The notes under the pieces: generated by a model | What the model was told of the DNA's origin: nothing | Seen by the model: only the letters and a program-made list of their open reading frames with translations | Databases searched by the model: none | Translations under genes and position numbers: made by a program | Part shown: positions 25,115 to 35,398 of the stretch, in pieces | Numbering within the stretch: position 1 is the first letter of the stretch | Layout: each line of letters opens with the position of its first letter | Source: Streptomyces misionensis | Lineage (GTDB): Bacteria; Actinomycetota; Actinomycetes; Streptomycetales; Streptomycetaceae | Assembly: GCF_900104815.1 (NCBI RefSeq) | Contig: NZ_FNTD01000004.1 | Coordinates: 6,695,001-6,759,000, forward strand | Length of the DNA stretch: 64,000 bases | Reading direction: 5' to 3'

Positions 25115-26179
25115 GTGCCCACTGTGCCCCCGGCCTCGACGGAGACCGCGGTGGACGTCACCGCGCTGCTGGAGCGCGGCCGGACCCTGGCCACACCGGT
25201 CCTGCGTGCGGCCGTCGACCGCCTGGCTCCTCCCATGGACACCGTCGCCGCCTACCACTTCGGCTGGATCGACGCCGCCGGCAACCCGGCCGCCGGGGAC
25301 GGCGGCAAGGCCGTGCGCCCCGCGCTCGCCGTGCTCTCCGCCGAGGTCGCCGGCGCCGCGCCCGAGACCGGCGTGCCCGGCGCCGTGGCCGTCGAACTCG
25401 TCCACAACTTCTCGCTGCTGCACGACGACCTGATGGACGGCGACGAGCAGCGCCGGCACCGCGACACCGTCTGGAAGGTGCACGGCCCCGCCCAGGCCAT
25501 CCTGGTCGGCGACGCGCTGTTCGCCCTGGCCAACGAGGTCCTGCTGGAGCTCGGCACGGTCGAGGCCGGCCGCGCCACCCGCCGGCTCACCTCCGCCACC
25601 CGCGCCCTGATCGACGGTCAGGCGCAGGACATCTCCTACGAGCACCGCGACCGCGTCAGCGTCGAGGAGTGCCTGGAGATGGAGGGCAACAAGACCGGCG
25701 CGCTGCTCGCCTGCGCCTCCTCCATCGGCGCCGTGCTCGGCGGCGCCGACGACGCCACGGCGGACGCGCTCGAGCGCTACGGCTACCACCTCGGCCTCGC
25801 CTTCCAGGCCGTGGACGACCTGCTCGGCATCTGGGGCGACCCGGACGCCACCGGCAAGCAGACCTGGAGCGATCTGCGCCAGCGCAAGAAGTCGCTGCCG
25901 GTGGTGGCCGCCCTCGCGGCCGGCGGCCCCGCCTCCGAGCGGCTCGGCGAGATCCTCGCCGCCGACGCCAAGAGCAGCGATTTCGAGAACTTCTCCGAGG
26001 AGGAGTTCGCGGCCCGCGCCGCCCTCATCGAGGAGGCGGGCGGCCGCGAATGGACGGCTGAGGAAGCGCGCCGTCAGCACACCATCGCCATCAGCGCCCT
26101 CGACGCGGTCGGCATGCCGGACCGGGTACGGGCCGCCTTCACGGCCCTCGCCGACTTCGTCGTCGTACGAAAGAGATGA
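25115..26179 (+). CDS. Short-chain (E)-prenyl diphosphate synthase
   Basis: 354 aa from the GTG at 25115, chosen because AGGAG lies five bases upstream; an ATG at 25049 overlapping hpnE would add 22 residues. Both Asp-rich motifs are present: LLHDDLMDGDEQRR (Asp104-Asp108) and FQAVDDLLGIWGD (Asp234-235). A Phe sits five residues before the first motif, which fits a short product. In this operon it should make farnesyl diphosphate for HpnD; geranylgeranyl diphosphate is possible. It lies between hpnE and shc, separated from shc by 117 bases with a strong hairpin. Confidence 0.88.
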   Translation: MPTVPPASTETAVDVTALLERGRTLATPVLRAAVDRLAPPMDTVAAYHFGWIDAAGNPAAGDGGKAVRPALAVLSAEVAGAAPETGVPGAVAVELVHNFSLLHDDLMDGDEQRRHRDTVWKVHGPAQAILVGDALFALANEVLLELGTVEAGRATRRLTSATRALIDGQAQDISYEHRDRVSVEECLEMEGNKTGALLACASSIGAVLGGADDATADALERYGYHLGLAFQAVDDLLGIWGDPDATGKQTWSDLRQRKKSLPVVAALAAGGPASERLGEILAADAKSSDFENFSEEEFAARAALIEEAGGREWTAEEARRQHTIAISALDAVGMPDRVRAAFTALADFVVVRKR

Positions 26180-26212
26180 TCACTATCGGCCGAACAAGCC
26201 TCGCGTAGTCGC

Positions 26213-26246
26213 CGGCCGGTGTCGCGGAACACCCGCGCACCGGCCG
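26213..26246 (+). promoter_or_regulatory. Intercistronic hairpin upstream of shc
   Basis: CGGCCGGTG (26213-26221) pairs with CACCGGCCG (26238-26246), and inside it CGCGG (26223-26227) pairs with CCGCG (26233-26237) around AACAC. That gives a 14-bp stem with one bulged T. It lies within the only sizeable gap of the operon, 50 bases before the shc start. It could be an RNA-processing or attenuation site, or a weak terminator. Confidence 0.55.
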
Positions 26247-26296
26247 ACGGCGGACCCACAGCAGCACGACTCGCACGACTGCACGAAGGGGAAGCC

Positions 26297-28369
26297 ATGA
26301 CAGCGACGACCGACGGAAGCACCGGGGCCACCTTGCCGTCCCGCGCTGCCGCGGCCAGCCACGCCACCCTCACGACCCCCGAGACGGCCGGGGTACCGGA
26401 AGCCGCCGCTCGCGCCGCCCGGCGCGCCACCGACCACCTGCTCGCCAAGCAGGACGCCGAAGGCTGGTGGAAGGGCGACCTGGAGACCAACGTCACCATG
26501 GACGCCGAGGACCTCCTGCTCCGCCAGTTCCTGGGCATCCAGGACGAGAAGACCACGCAGGCCGCCGCGAAGTTCATCCGCGGCGAGCAGCGCGAGGACG
26601 GGACCTGGGCCACCTTCTACGGCGGCCCCGGCGAACTGTCCACCACGATCGAGGCGTACGTCGCCCTGCGCCTGGCCGGCGACACGCCCGAGGCCCCGCA
26701 CATGGCCAAGGCCTCCGCCTGGATCCGTGAGCGCGGCGGCATCGCCGCCTCCCGGGTCTTCACCCGGACCTGGCTGGCCCTGTTCGGCTGGTGGAAGTGG
26801 GAAGACCTGCCGGAGATGCCGCCGGAGCTGATCTGGTTCCCGAAGTGGATGCCGCTGAACATCTACGACTTCGGCTGCTGGGCCCGGCAGACGATCGTGC
26901 CGCTCACCATCGTCTCGGCCAAGCGTCCGGTGCGCCCGGCGCCGTTCGCCCTGGACGAGCTGCACACCGACCCGGCCGATCCCAACCCGGCCAAGCCCGT
27001 CGCGCCGCTGGTCAGTTGGGACGGCGCCTTCCAGCGCCTGGACAAGAAGCTCCAGCAGCTGCGCAAGGTGGTCCCGCGCCGGGTGCGCAAGGCCGCGATG
27101 AACGCCGCCGCCCGCTGGATCATCGAACGGCAGGAGAACGACGGCTGCTGGGGCGGCATCCAGCCCCCGGCCGTGTACTCGATCATCGCCCTGCACCTGC
27201 TCGGCTACGACCTCGAACACCCGGTGCTGCGCGAGGGACTGGCCTCGCTGGACCGGTTCGCCGTGTGGCGCGAGGACGGCGCGCGGATGATCGAGGCGTG
27301 CCAGTCCCCGGTGTGGGACACCTGCCTCGCCACCATCGCGCTGGTCGACGCCGGACTGCCCGCCGACCACCCGCAACTGGTGAAGGCGGCCGACTGGCTG
27401 CTCGGCGAGGAGATCGTCCGGCCCGGCGACTGGGCCGTACGCCGTCCCCAACTGCCGCCGGGCGGCTGGGCGTTCGAGTTCCACAACGACAACTACCCGG
27501 ACATCGACGACACCGCCGAGGTCTCCCTCGCGCTGCGCCGGGTCCGCCACCACGACCCCGAGCGGGTGGACCGGTCCATCGGCCGCGCGGTGCGCTGGAA
27601 CCTCGGCATGCAGTCGCGCAACGGCGCGTGGGGCGCCTTCGACGTCGACAACACCAGCCCGTTCCCCAACCGGTTGCCGTTCTGCGACTTCGGCGAGGTC
27701 ATCGACCCGCCCTCCGCGGACGTCACCGCGCACGTGGTGGAGATGCTGGCCGCCGAGGGCCTGGCCGACGACCCGCGCACCCGGCGCGGCATCGCCTGGC
27801 TGCTCGCCGAACAGGAGGAGAACGGCGCCTGGTTCGGCCGCTGGGGCGTCAACTACATCTACGGCACCGGCTCGGTCGTCCCCGCGCTCACCGCGGCCGG
27901 ACTGCCCGGCTCGCACCCCGCGATCCGGCGGGCGGTGGCCTGGCTGGAGTCGGTGCAGAACGACGACGGCGGCTGGGGCGAGGACCTGCGTTCCTACAAG
28001 CACGCCCGGGAATGGTGCGGCCGGGGCGCCTCCACGCCCTCGCAGACCGGGTGGGCGCTGATGGCGCTGCTCGCGGCGGGGGAGAAGGGCTCCGAGGCCG
28101 TGGAGCGGGGCGTCAAGTGGCTGGCGGACAACCAGCGCGAGGACGGCACCTGGGACGAGCCGTACTTCACCGGTACCGGCTTCCCCTGGGACTTCTCCAT
28201 CAACTACCACCTGTACCGCCAGGTGTTCCCGCTCACCGCCCTCGGCCGCTACCTGCACGGCGACCCCTTCGAGCGGCAGCTGCTCGCCAAGGCCGCCCGG
28301 CCCAGGACCGGGCGGCCCGAGCAGCCCGAACCGGCCGGGTCGCCGCTCTCCGAGGCCAAGGGGAGCTGA
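26297..28369 (+). CDS. shc: Squalene-hopene cyclase
   Basis: 690 aa from the ATG at 26297 with GAAGGGGAAG upstream. The catalytic DXDD is PDIDD (Asp402-Asp405), and the barrel-stabilising QW repeats are spread along the chain (e.g. EREDGTWATFYGG, RQENDGCWGGIQPP, QNDDGGWGEDL, QREDGTWDEPYF). The enzyme cyclises squalene to hopene/hopanol at the cytoplasmic membrane face, attached as a monotopic protein. It is the committing step of the operon. An Ala/Thr-rich N-terminal extension of about 40 residues precedes the first QW motif, as in other Streptomyces Shc proteins. Confidence 0.97.
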   Translation: MTATTDGSTGATLPSRAAAASHATLTTPETAGVPEAAARAARRATDHLLAKQDAEGWWKGDLETNVTMDAEDLLLRQFLGIQDEKTTQAAAKFIRGEQREDGTWATFYGGPGELSTTIEAYVALRLAGDTPEAPHMAKASAWIRERGGIAASRVFTRTWLALFGWWKWEDLPEMPPELIWFPKWMPLNIYDFGCWARQTIVPLTIVSAKRPVRPAPFALDELHTDPADPNPAKPVAPLVSWDGAFQRLDKKLQQLRKVVPRRVRKAAMNAAARWIIERQENDGCWGGIQPPAVYSIIALHLLGYDLEHPVLREGLASLDRFAVWREDGARMIEACQSPVWDTCLATIALVDAGLPADHPQLVKAADWLLGEEIVRPGDWAVRRPQLPPGGWAFEFHNDNYPDIDDTAEVSLALRRVRHHDPERVDRSIGRAVRWNLGMQSRNGAWGAFDVDNTSPFPNRLPFCDFGEVIDPPSADVTAHVVEMLAAEGLADDPRTRRGIAWLLAEQEENGAWFGRWGVNYIYGTGSVVPALTAAGLPGSHPAIRRAVAWLESVQNDDGGWGEDLRSYKHAREWCGRGASTPSQTGWALMALLAAGEKGSEAVERGVKWLADNQREDGTWDEPYFTGTGFPWDFSINYHLYRQVFPLTALGRYLHGDPFERQLLAKAARPRTGRPEQPEPAGSPLSEAKGS

Positions 28370-28370
28370 T

Positions 28371-29012
28371 GTGAACGTCCAGCCCGCACCGGTTCCGCTG
28401 CTGATCGCCTGCGCCCTCGGCATCGAGCACCTCGCCCTGCGCTCGGGCGATCGCAGCGGGGCCGGCGGGCCGGTCACGTTCGTGCGCACGGGGATGGGGC
28501 CGCGGGCGGCTCAGCGGTCCCTCACCCGGCATCTGTCCCAGCCCGCGCTCGCCGGGGCCGCCGTGGTGGCCACCGGTTTCTGCGCCGGGCTGGCCCCCGG
28601 CATGCACCCCGGTGACCTGGTGGTCGCCGAGGAGACCCGGGACCCGCACGGGACCGTCCCGTGCGCCGGCACCGAACTGCTGGTCAAGGAGCTCGCGCGG
28701 TCGCTGCCCGGCCGCACGGTGCACACCGGCCCGCTCACCGGCTCCGACCATGTCGTCCGCGGTCCCGAACGGTCCGCCCTGCGCGCGACCGGCGCGATCG
28801 CGGTCGACATGGAATCCGCGGCCACGCTGCTCAGCGCCGTGCGCGCGGGCGAGCGCCCGGTCGCGGCGGTCCGGGTGGTCGTGGACGCTCCCGAACACGA
28901 ACTCGTCCGGATCGGTACGGTCCGCGGTGGAATATCAGCCTTCCGCGTTCTTCGTTCCGTACTTCCCGCATTTTTCGAATGGCACCGTTCTTTGCTGCTC
29001 CCCCGGAGGTGA
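28371..29012 (+). CDS. hpnG: Adenosylhopane nucleosidase/phosphorylase HpnG
   Basis: 213 aa from a GTG with GGGAG five bases upstream, one base after the shc stop. It is a compact nucleoside-phosphorylase fold: GMGPRAAQ near the N-terminus, the central VATGFCAGLAPGMHPGDLV, and the active-site VDMESA (about 145-150) followed by RVVVDAP. HpnG removes adenine from adenosylhopane, giving ribosylhopane (or its phosphate). The length and the position between shc and hpnH fit the hopanoid-associated branch rather than general purine salvage. Confidence 0.92.
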   Translation: MNVQPAPVPLLIACALGIEHLALRSGDRSGAGGPVTFVRTGMGPRAAQRSLTRHLSQPALAGAAVVATGFCAGLAPGMHPGDLVVAEETRDPHGTVPCAGTELLVKELARSLPGRTVHTGPLTGSDHVVRGPERSALRATGAIAVDMESAATLLSAVRAGERPVAAVRVVVDAPEHELVRIGTVRGGISAFRVLRSVLPAFFEWHRSLLLPRR

Positions 29013-29017
29013 GCCAG

Positions 29018-30040
29018 ATGGCCATGCCGTTGCGCCAGTCCATCAAGGTCGCTACATACCTGGTTGAACAGAAGCTCCGCAAGCGGGACAAGTTTCCGCT
29101 CATTGTCGAGCTGGAACCGCTCTTCGCCTGCAACCTGAAGTGCGAGGGCTGCGGCAAGATCCAGCACCCCGCCGGTGTGCTCAAGCAGCGCATGCCGGTC
29201 GCCCAGGCGGTGGGCGCGGTGCTGGAATCGGGTGCTCCGATGGTCTCCATCGCGGGCGGCGAGCCCCTGATGCACCCTCAGATCGACGAGATCGTGCGGC
29301 AGTTGGTGGCCAGGCGGAAGTACGTCTTCCTGTGCACCAACGCGATGCTGCTGCGCAAGAAGATGGACAAGTTCAAGCCCTCGCCGTACTTCGCCTTCAC
29401 GGTGCACATCGACGGGCTGCGCGAGCGGCACGACGAGTCGGTGGCGAAGGAGGGTGTGTTCGACGAGGCGGTCGCCGCCATCAAGGAGGCCAAGCGGCGC
29501 GGCTTCCGGGTGACCACCAACTCCACCTTCTTCAACACCGACACCCCGCAGACCATCGTCGAGGTGCTCGACTACCTCAACGACGACCTGAAGGTGGACG
29601 AGATGATGATCTCGCCCGCCTACGCCTATGAGAAGGCCCCGGACCAGGAGCACTTCCTGGGCGTCGAGCAGACCCGCGAGCTGTTCCGCAAGGCGTTCTC
29701 GGGCGGCAACCGCAGGAAGTGGCGGCTCAACCACTCCCCGCTCTTCCTGGACTTCCTGGAGGGCAAGGTCGACTTCCCGTGCACCGCGTGGGCGATCCCG
29801 AACTACTCGCTCTTCGGCTGGCAGCGCCCCTGCTACCTGATGAGCGACGGGTACGTGCCGACGTACCGCGAGCTGGTGGAGGACACCGACTGGGACAAGT
29901 ACGGCCGCGGCAAGGACCCGCGCTGCGACAACTGCATGGCGCACTGCGGCTACGAGCCCACGGCCGTGCTCGCCACCATGGGCTCCCTCTCGGAGTCGCT
30001 GCGGGCCATGCGCGAGACGGTCTCCGGAAACCGGGAGTGA
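29018..30040 (+). CDS. hpnH: Adenosylhopane synthase HpnH (radical SAM)
   Basis: 340 aa; GGAGGTGA is five bases before the ATG at 29018. The radical-SAM cluster motif [10 protein letters not shown] has Cys38, Cys42 and Cys45, followed by the GGEP motif ([12 protein letters not shown]). A C-terminal Cys group ([16 protein letters not shown]) is the SPASM-like extension seen in HpnH. It joins the 5'-deoxyadenosyl radical to diploptene, forming adenosylhopane, the first step of side-chain extension. It lies in the operon with four bases to ispG. Confidence 0.95.
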   Translation: MAMPLRQSIKVATYLVEQKLRKRDKFPLIVELEPLFACNLKCEGCGKIQHPAGVLKQRMPVAQAVGAVLESGAPMVSIAGGEPLMHPQIDEIVRQLVARRKYVFLCTNAMLLRKKMDKFKPSPYFAFTVHIDGLRERHDESVAKEGVFDEAVAAIKEAKRRGFRVTTNSTFFNTDTPQTIVEVLDYLNDDLKVDEMMISPAYAYEKAPDQEHFLGVEQTRELFRKAFSGGNRRKWRLNHSPLFLDFLEGKVDFPCTAWAIPNYSLFGWQRPCYLMSDGYVPTYRELVEDTDWDKYGRGKDPRCDNCMAHCGYEPTAVLATMGSLSESLRAMRETVSGNRE

Positions 30041-30044
30041 CCCG

Positions 30045-31160
30045 ATGACCGCCGTTCCCTTGGGAGTCCCCGAGGTACCGGCCCGGCCCCTGGCCCCGCG
30101 GCGGCAGTCGCGGCGGATCCAGGTCGGGCCGGTGGCGGTCGGGGGCGGAGCCCCCGTGTCGGTGCAGTCGATGACGACGACCCGTACGTCCGACATCGGC
30201 GCCACCCTCCAGCAGATCGCCGAACTGACCGCGTCCGGCTGCCAGATCGTCCGTGTCGCCTGCCCCACGCAGGACGACGCGGACGCCCTGGCGGTCATCG
30301 CGCGCAAGTCGCAGATCCCGGTGATCGCGGACATCCACTTCCAGCCGAAGTACGTCTTCGCGGCCATCGAGGCGGGCTGCGCCGCGGTCCGGGTCAACCC
30401 GGGCAACATCAAGAAGTTCGACGACCAGGTCGGGCAGATCGCGCGCGCCGCGAAGGACCACGGCACTCCGGTCCGGATCGGTGTCAACGCCGGTTCCCTG
30501 GACCGCCGGTTGCTGCGGAAGTACGGCAGGGCCACGCCGGAGGCGCTGGTCGAGTCGGCGCTGTGGGAGGCGTCCCTCTTCGAGGAGCACGACTTCCGCG
30601 ACATCAAGATCTCCGTCAAGCACAACGACCCGGTCGTGATGATCGAGGCCTACCGGCAGCTCGCCGAGCAGTGCGACTATCCGCTGCACCTGGGCGTCAC
30701 CGAGGCCGGCCCCGCCTTCCAGGGCACCATCAAGTCGGCCGTGGCGTTCGGGGCGTTGCTCGCGGAGGGCATCGGCGACACCATCCGCGTCTCGCTGTCC
30801 GCGCCCCCGGCCGAGGAGGTCAAGGTCGGCATCCAGATCCTGGAGTCCCTGAACCTGCGCCAACGCCGCCTGGAGATCGTCTCCTGCCCGTCCTGCGGCC
30901 GCGCCCAGGTCGACGTCTACCGGCTCGCCGACGAGGTCACCGCCGGCCTGGACGGCCTCGAAGTGCCGCTGCGGGTGGCGGTGATGGGCTGTGTGGTCAA
31001 CGGTCCGGGCGAGGCCCGTGAAGCAGACCTAGGAGTTGCCTCAGGCAACGGAAAGGGGCAGATTTTCGTCAAGGGCGAGGTCGTCAGGACCGTGCCCGAG
31101 TCACAGATCGTCGAGACCCTGATCGAGGAGGCACAGCGGCTCGCCGAGCAGATGAAGTGA
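30045..31160 (+). CDS. ispG: 4-hydroxy-3-methylbut-2-enyl diphosphate synthase
   Basis: 371 aa. TIM-barrel motifs [11 protein letters not shown] and VIADIHFQ are followed by the [4Fe-4S] domain with Cys281 and Cys284 (SCPSCGR) and Cys316 ([11 protein letters not shown]), plus Glu323. The enzyme converts MEcPP to HMBPP in the MEP pathway. Placement within the hopanoid operon next to dxs suggests a dedicated second copy that raises isoprenoid flux when hopanoids are made; S. coelicolor carries the same arrangement. A primary copy elsewhere in the genome is inferred, not seen. Confidence 0.96.
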   Translation: MTAVPLGVPEVPARPLAPRRQSRRIQVGPVAVGGGAPVSVQSMTTTRTSDIGATLQQIAELTASGCQIVRVACPTQDDADALAVIARKSQIPVIADIHFQPKYVFAAIEAGCAAVRVNPGNIKKFDDQVGQIARAAKDHGTPVRIGVNAGSLDRRLLRKYGRATPEALVESALWEASLFEEHDFRDIKISVKHNDPVVMIEAYRQLAEQCDYPLHLGVTEAGPAFQGTIKSAVAFGALLAEGIGDTIRVSLSAPPAEEVKVGIQILESLNLRQRRLEIVSCPSCGRAQVDVYRLADEVTAGLDGLEVPLRVAVMGCVVNGPGEAREADLGVASGNGKGQIFVKGEVVRTVPESQIVETLIEEAQRLAEQMK

Positions 31161-31198
31161 GGCCACGCACAAGCACGAAGCAAGAGGGGGCCACGAAC

Positions 31199-33097
31199 GT
31201 GACGATTCTGGAGACGATCCGGCAACCGCGGGACCTGAGGGCGCTGTCCGGGGAGGAACTCGGGGTACTGGCCGAGGAGATACGCGAGTTCCTGGTGCAC
31301 GCGGTGGCACGGACCGGCGGTCATCTCGGGCCCAACCTGGGAGTGGTGGAACTCACCATCGCGCTGCACCGGGTCTTCGAGTCGCCGGTCGACCGGATCC
31401 TGTGGGACACCGGCCACCAGACCTATGTCCACAAACTCCTGACCGGACGTCAGGACTTCTCCAAGCTGCGCGGCAAGGGTGGCCTGTCCGGCTACCCCTC
31501 GCGCGAGGAGTCCGAGCACGACGTCATCGAGAGCAGCCACGCCTCCGCCGCGCTCGGCTGGGCCGACGGCCTCGCCAAGGCCCGCCAGGTGAAGGGGGAG
31601 CGGGGCCATGTGGTCGCGGTCGTCGGGGACGGCGCGCTGACCGGAGGCATGGCCTGGGAGGCGCTGAACAACATCGCGGACGCCCCGGACCGACCGCTGA
31701 TCATCGTCGTCAACGACAACGCGCGCTCCTACGCGCCCACCATCGGCGGGCTCGCCGACCACCTCGCCACCCTGCGCACCACCGACGGCTACGAGAAGGT
31801 GCTGGCCTGGGGCAAGGACATGCTCCAGCGGACCCCGGTCGTCGGCGGCACCCTCTACGAGTCCCTGCACGGCGCGAAGAAGGGCTTCAAGGACGCCTTC
31901 GCCCCGCAGGGGCTCTTCGAGGACCTGGGCCTGAAGTACGTCGGGCCGGTCGACGGGCACGACACCGGGGCCGTCGAGTCCGCGCTGCGCCGCGCCAAAC
32001 GCTTCCACGGTCCCGTGCTGGTGCACTGCCTGACCGAGAAGGGCCGCGGCTACGAGCCCGCGCTCGCCGACGAGTTGGACCGCTTCCACGCGATCGGCGT
32101 GATGGACCCGCTGACCTGCGAGCCGCTCGGCACCTCCGCCGGGCCGTCCTGGACCTCGGTGTTCGGCGAGGAGATCGTCCGGCTCGGAGAGGAGCGGGAG
32201 GACCTCGTCGCGCTCACCGCCGCCATGCTGCACCCGGTCGGCCTCGGTGCCTTCGCCGAGCGCTTCCCGGACCGGGTGTGGGACGTGGGCATCGCCGAAC
32301 AGCACGCGGTGGCCTCCGCCGCCGGGCTGGCCACCGCCGGGCTGCACCCCGTCGTGGCCCTCTACGCCACCTTCCTCAACCGCGCCTTCGACCAAGTGCT
32401 GATGGACGTCGCCCTGCACCGCTGCGGGGTCACCTTCGTGCTCGACCGGGCCGGCGTCACCGGCCCCGACGGCGCCTCCCACAACGGCATGTGGGACATG
32501 TCGATCCTCCAGGTGGTGCCCGGTCTGCGGATCGCCGCCCCGCGCGACGCCGCGCAGCTGCGCGCCCAGCTGCGCGAGGCGGTCGCGGTGGACGACGCGC
32601 CCACCGTGCTGCGCTTCCCCAAGGAGTCCGTCGGCCCGGACATCCCGGCGGTCGACCGGGTCGGCGACATGGACGTGCTGCACCGCGGCGAGCGGCCGAA
32701 GGTGCTGCTGGTCGCCGTCGGCGTGATGGCGCAGGTGTGCCTCGGGGCCGCGGAACTCCTCGCCTCGGGCGGCACATCGAGCACGGTGGTGGACCCGAGG
32801 TGGGTCAAACCCGTCGACCCCGCACTTCCCCGACTCGCCGCCGAGCACCGCCTGGTGGCCGTGGTGGAGGACAACAGCCGTGCCTCCGGCGTCGGTTCGG
32901 CCGTGGCACAGGCCCTCGCGGACGCCGGAGTGGACGTGCCGGTACGGCAGTTCGGCATCCCGGACCAGTTCCTGGCGCACGCCAAGCGCAGCGAGGTGCT
33001 GGCCGACATCGGTCTCACCCCGGTGGAGATCGCCGGACGCATTTCAGCGAGCCTGGCCGTCAAGGACATCGACGGCACCGTCAAGGAGAGTGAATGA
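31199..33097 (+). CDS. dxs: 1-deoxy-D-xylulose-5-phosphate synthase
   Basis: 632 aa from the GTG at 31199, which has AGAGGGGG eight bases upstream; a GTG at 31157 overlapping the ispG stop would add 14 residues. TPP-binding motifs [18 protein letters not shown] and VVNDN are at about 142-174, the N-terminal [15 protein letters not shown] is typical, and the pyrimidine domain shows [17 protein letters not shown]. It makes DXP from pyruvate and glyceraldehyde-3-phosphate, the entry step of the MEP pathway. Together with ispG it supplies precursors to the operon. Confidence 0.96.
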   Translation: MTILETIRQPRDLRALSGEELGVLAEEIREFLVHAVARTGGHLGPNLGVVELTIALHRVFESPVDRILWDTGHQTYVHKLLTGRQDFSKLRGKGGLSGYPSREESEHDVIESSHASAALGWADGLAKARQVKGERGHVVAVVGDGALTGGMAWEALNNIADAPDRPLIIVVNDNARSYAPTIGGLADHLATLRTTDGYEKVLAWGKDMLQRTPVVGGTLYESLHGAKKGFKDAFAPQGLFEDLGLKYVGPVDGHDTGAVESALRRAKRFHGPVLVHCLTEKGRGYEPALADELDRFHAIGVMDPLTCEPLGTSAGPSWTSVFGEEIVRLGEEREDLVALTAAMLHPVGLGAFAERFPDRVWDVGIAEQHAVASAAGLATAGLHPVVALYATFLNRAFDQVLMDVALHRCGVTFVLDRAGVTGPDGASHNGMWDMSILQVVPGLRIAAPRDAAQLRAQLREAVAVDDAPTVLRFPKESVGPDIPAVDRVGDMDVLHRGERPKVLLVAVGVMAQVCLGAAELLASGGTSSTVVDPRWVKPVDPALPRLAAEHRLVAVVEDNSRASGVGSAVAQALADAGVDVPVRQFGIPDQFLAHAKRSEVLADIGLTPVEIAGRISASLAVKDIDGTVKESE

Positions 33098-34479
33098 CCA
33101 CGGAGTTCGACCTCGGCGCCCTGCTCGCCGAGCGCGGAGCCGAGCGGTACGAGCTGCACAGCCGGTACCTGAACCCGCAGCTGCCGCGCATGCTGCACAC
33201 CATCGGCTTCGACAAGGTCTACGAGCGCGCCGAGGGCGCCCACTTCTTCGACGCCGAGGGCAACGACTACCTGGACATGCTCGCCGGCTTCGGGGTGATG
33301 GGCCTCGGCCGGCACCACCCGGTCGTCCGCAAGGCCCTGCACGACGTCCTCGACCTGGACCTCGCCGACCTCACCCGGTTCGACTGCCAGCCGCTGCCCG
33401 GGCTGCTCGCCGAGCGGCTGCTCGCCCACACCCCGCACCTGGACCGGGTGTTCTTCGGCAACAGCGGCACCGAGGCGGTCGAGACGGCCCTGAAGTTCGC
33501 CCGCTACGCCACCGGCAGGCCGCGCGTCCTGTACTGCGACCACGCCTTCCACGGACTGACCACCGGCTCGCTGTCCGTCAACGGCGAGACGGGCTTCCGC
33601 GACGGCTTCGCCCCGCTGCTGCCCGACACCGCCGTACCCCTCGGCGATCTCGACGCCCTGGCACGGGAGTTGAAGAAGGGCGACGTGGCCGCGCTGATCG
33701 TGGAGCCGATCCAGGGCAAAGGCGTGCACGAGGCCCCGCCCGGATATCTGCGCGCCGCACAGGAGCTGCTGCACAAGCACAAGGCGCTGCTGATCGCCGA
33801 CGAGGTGCAGACCGGCCTCGGCCGCACCGGCGACTTCTACGCCTACCAGCACGAGGACGGCGTGGAGCCCGACCTGGTGTGCGTCGCCAAGGCACTGTCC
33901 GGCGGCTACGTACCGGTCGGCGCCACCCTCGGCAAGGACTGGGTCTTCAAGAAGGTCTACTCCTCCATGGACCGCGTGCTGGTCCACTCGGCGAGCTTCG
34001 GTTCCAACGCGCAGGCGATGGCGTGCGGGCTCGCCGTGCTGTCGGTGATGGAGCAGGAGCAGATCGTCGCGAACGTGCGCACCACGGGCGAGCTGCTCAA
34101 GTCCCGCCTCACCGAGCTGATCGACAAGTACGAGCTGCTCGCCGACGTCCGCGGCCGGGGCCTGATGATCGGCATCGAGTTCGGCAAGCCGTCCTCGTTG
34201 AAGCTGCGCAGCCGCTGGGCCATGCTCCAGGCCGCCCGCAAGGGCCTGTTCGCCCAGATGGTCGTCGTGCCGCTGCTCCAGCGGCACCGGATCCTCACCC
34301 AGGTCTCCGGTGACCACCTCGAAGTGATCAAGCTGATCCCGCCGCTGGTATTGAACGAGGCCGACGTGGACCGGTTCGTCGACGCCTTCACCGCCGTCAT
34401 GGACGACGCCCACAGCGGCGGCGGCCTGATGTGGGACTTCGGCAAGACCCTGATCAAACAGGCCGTCGCCAACCGGTGA
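33094..34479 (+). CDS. hpnO: Hopanoid-associated class III aminotransferase HpnO
   Basis: 461 aa, starting in an ATGA overlap with dxs. PLP-enzyme features are [18 protein letters not shown], the Asp in [14 protein letters not shown] (Asp236) and the lysine in CVAKALSGG (Lys266). In hopanoid operons this ornithine-aminotransferase-like protein converts the ribosylhopane aldehyde into aminobacteriohopanetriol, the side chain known from S. coelicolor. It is the last biosynthetic gene. The following 150 bases hold the operators of the XRE-cupin regulator. Confidence 0.92.
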   Translation: MTTEFDLGALLAERGAERYELHSRYLNPQLPRMLHTIGFDKVYERAEGAHFFDAEGNDYLDMLAGFGVMGLGRHHPVVRKALHDVLDLDLADLTRFDCQPLPGLLAERLLAHTPHLDRVFFGNSGTEAVETALKFARYATGRPRVLYCDHAFHGLTTGSLSVNGETGFRDGFAPLLPDTAVPLGDLDALARELKKGDVAALIVEPIQGKGVHEAPPGYLRAAQELLHKHKALLIADEVQTGLGRTGDFYAYQHEDGVEPDLVCVAKALSGGYVPVGATLGKDWVFKKVYSSMDRVLVHSASFGSNAQAMACGLAVLSVMEQEQIVANVRTTGELLKSRLTELIDKYELLADVRGRGLMIGIEFGKPSSLKLRSRWAMLQAARKGLFAQMVVVPLLQRHRILTQVSGDHLEVIKLIPPLVLNEADVDRFVDAFTAVMDDAHSGGGLMWDFGKTLIKQAVANR

Positions 34480-34577
34480 CCGCTCAGCCCGGGCTCAGGG
34501 GGAGGAAGGGGTAGAGGAACCCGGCCGCGCCGAGAGTGGTTCCGGTGGCGGCCGGCCCCATCCTGGCGGGCCCGCCT

Positions 34578-34612
34578 TTGCCTCTGAGGCAATAAATTTG
34601 CCCCACAGGCAA
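34578..34612. promoter_or_regulatory. Two tandem TTGCC-N5-GGCAA operators
   Basis: Inverted repeats at 34578-34592 (centre TCTGA) and 34598-34612 (centre CCACA), each with five-base perfect arms and centred 20 bases apart, i.e. on the same face of the helix. They lie 20 bases before the start of the XRE-cupin regulator and very likely bind it, giving autoregulation. A -10-like ATAAAT lies between them, so binding would block RNA polymerase. Confidence 0.75.
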
Positions 34613-34632
34613 GGGTGGGGCTGAATGGAGGC

Positions 34633-35259
34633 ATGAACGCCTCAGATGCCGCGTCGCCGGCGGCGGGCCAGGGCGACGATCTGCCCGCCGTCGCACCGCA
34701 ACTGCGCGCACTGCGCCGTCGGGCCGGTCTCACCCTGGAGGCCGCGGCCCGGGACGCCGGACTCTCGCCGGCGCATCTGTCCCGGCTGGAGACCGGGCAG
34801 CGGCAGCCCTCGCTGCCGATGCTGCTCGCGCTCGCCCGCATCTACGGTACGACGGTCTCCGAACTCCTCGGCGAGCGGGTGGCCGACCAGAACGCGATCG
34901 TCCGGGCCGCCGACATGGACCCGACACGCGCCGCCGGCTGGACCTATTTCCAGGCCGGCGCCCCCGGCCGCGGCATGCAGGCCCTGCGGGTGCACGCGCC
35001 GTACGGCACACAGGGCGACATCGTGCGCGTCCACCCCGGCGAGGAATGGCTCTACGTCCTCAAGGGACGGCTGAGGCTGCGCCTCGGCGACGCCACGCAC
35101 CTGCTCGCCCCCGGCGACAGCGCCCACTTCGACTCGCTCACCCCGCATCGCCTCGCCGCCGAGGACCCGGACGGCGTGGAGCTGCTGTTCGTCCACACCC
35201 TTCTGCAGAGCCCCACGACCGCCTTGTGCCTGGGGCACCTGAACGGAGAGCTGCCATGA
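34633..35259 (+). CDS. XRE-family regulator with cupin sensor domain
   Basis: 208 aa from the ATG at 34633; a GTG at 34615 is in frame and cannot be excluded, since GGAGG is too close to the ATG. The helix-turn-helix is at about 20-70 (LRALRRRAGLTLEAAARDAGLSPAHLSRLETGQRQPS). A C-terminal cupin_2 barrel (VHPGEEWLYVLKGRLRLRLGD ... LAPGDSAHFDS) may bind a small ligand. Proteins of this layout usually repress their own small operon until a ligand binds. It is coupled by ATGA to a 40-aa membrane peptide. Whether it also controls the hopanoid genes is unknown; no similar operator is seen upstream of hpnC. Confidence 0.88.
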   Translation: MNASDAASPAAGQGDDLPAVAPQLRALRRRAGLTLEAAARDAGLSPAHLSRLETGQRQPSLPMLLALARIYGTTVSELLGERVADQNAIVRAADMDPTRAAGWTYFQAGAPGRGMQALRVHAPYGTQGDIVRVHPGEEWLYVLKGRLRLRLGDATHLLAPGDSAHFDSLTPHRLAAEDPDGVELLFVHTLLQSPTTALCLGHLNGELP

Positions 35260-35378
35260 GCGACCTCGAGACCAAGTTCCCCCGGTCCCTGTGGATCCGT
35301 CTGATCATCTACATCGCCCTCGGACACGTCCTGGCCGCGTTCCTCTACCTGCTCTTCGCGGTCGGCGGCAAGGGCTGA
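35256..35378 (+). CDS. 40-aa single-pass membrane peptide (DUF6126-like)
   Basis: Begins MSDLETKFPRSLWIRL, continues with one hydrophobic helix (IIYIALGHVLAAFLYLLFAV) and ends GGKG. The ATG overlaps the regulator's stop (ATGA), so the two are co-translated. Streptomyces XRE-cupin regulators are often followed by such a peptide; I recall the name DUF6126, unverified. The function is unknown. The lack of a signal cleavage site and the basic residues before the helix suggest an inner-membrane peptide with its C-terminus outside. Confidence 0.75.
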   Translation: MSDLETKFPRSLWIRLIIYIALGHVLAAFLYLLFAVGGKG

Positions 35379-35398
35379 GGACCTCTCGCTCGGGCGTG

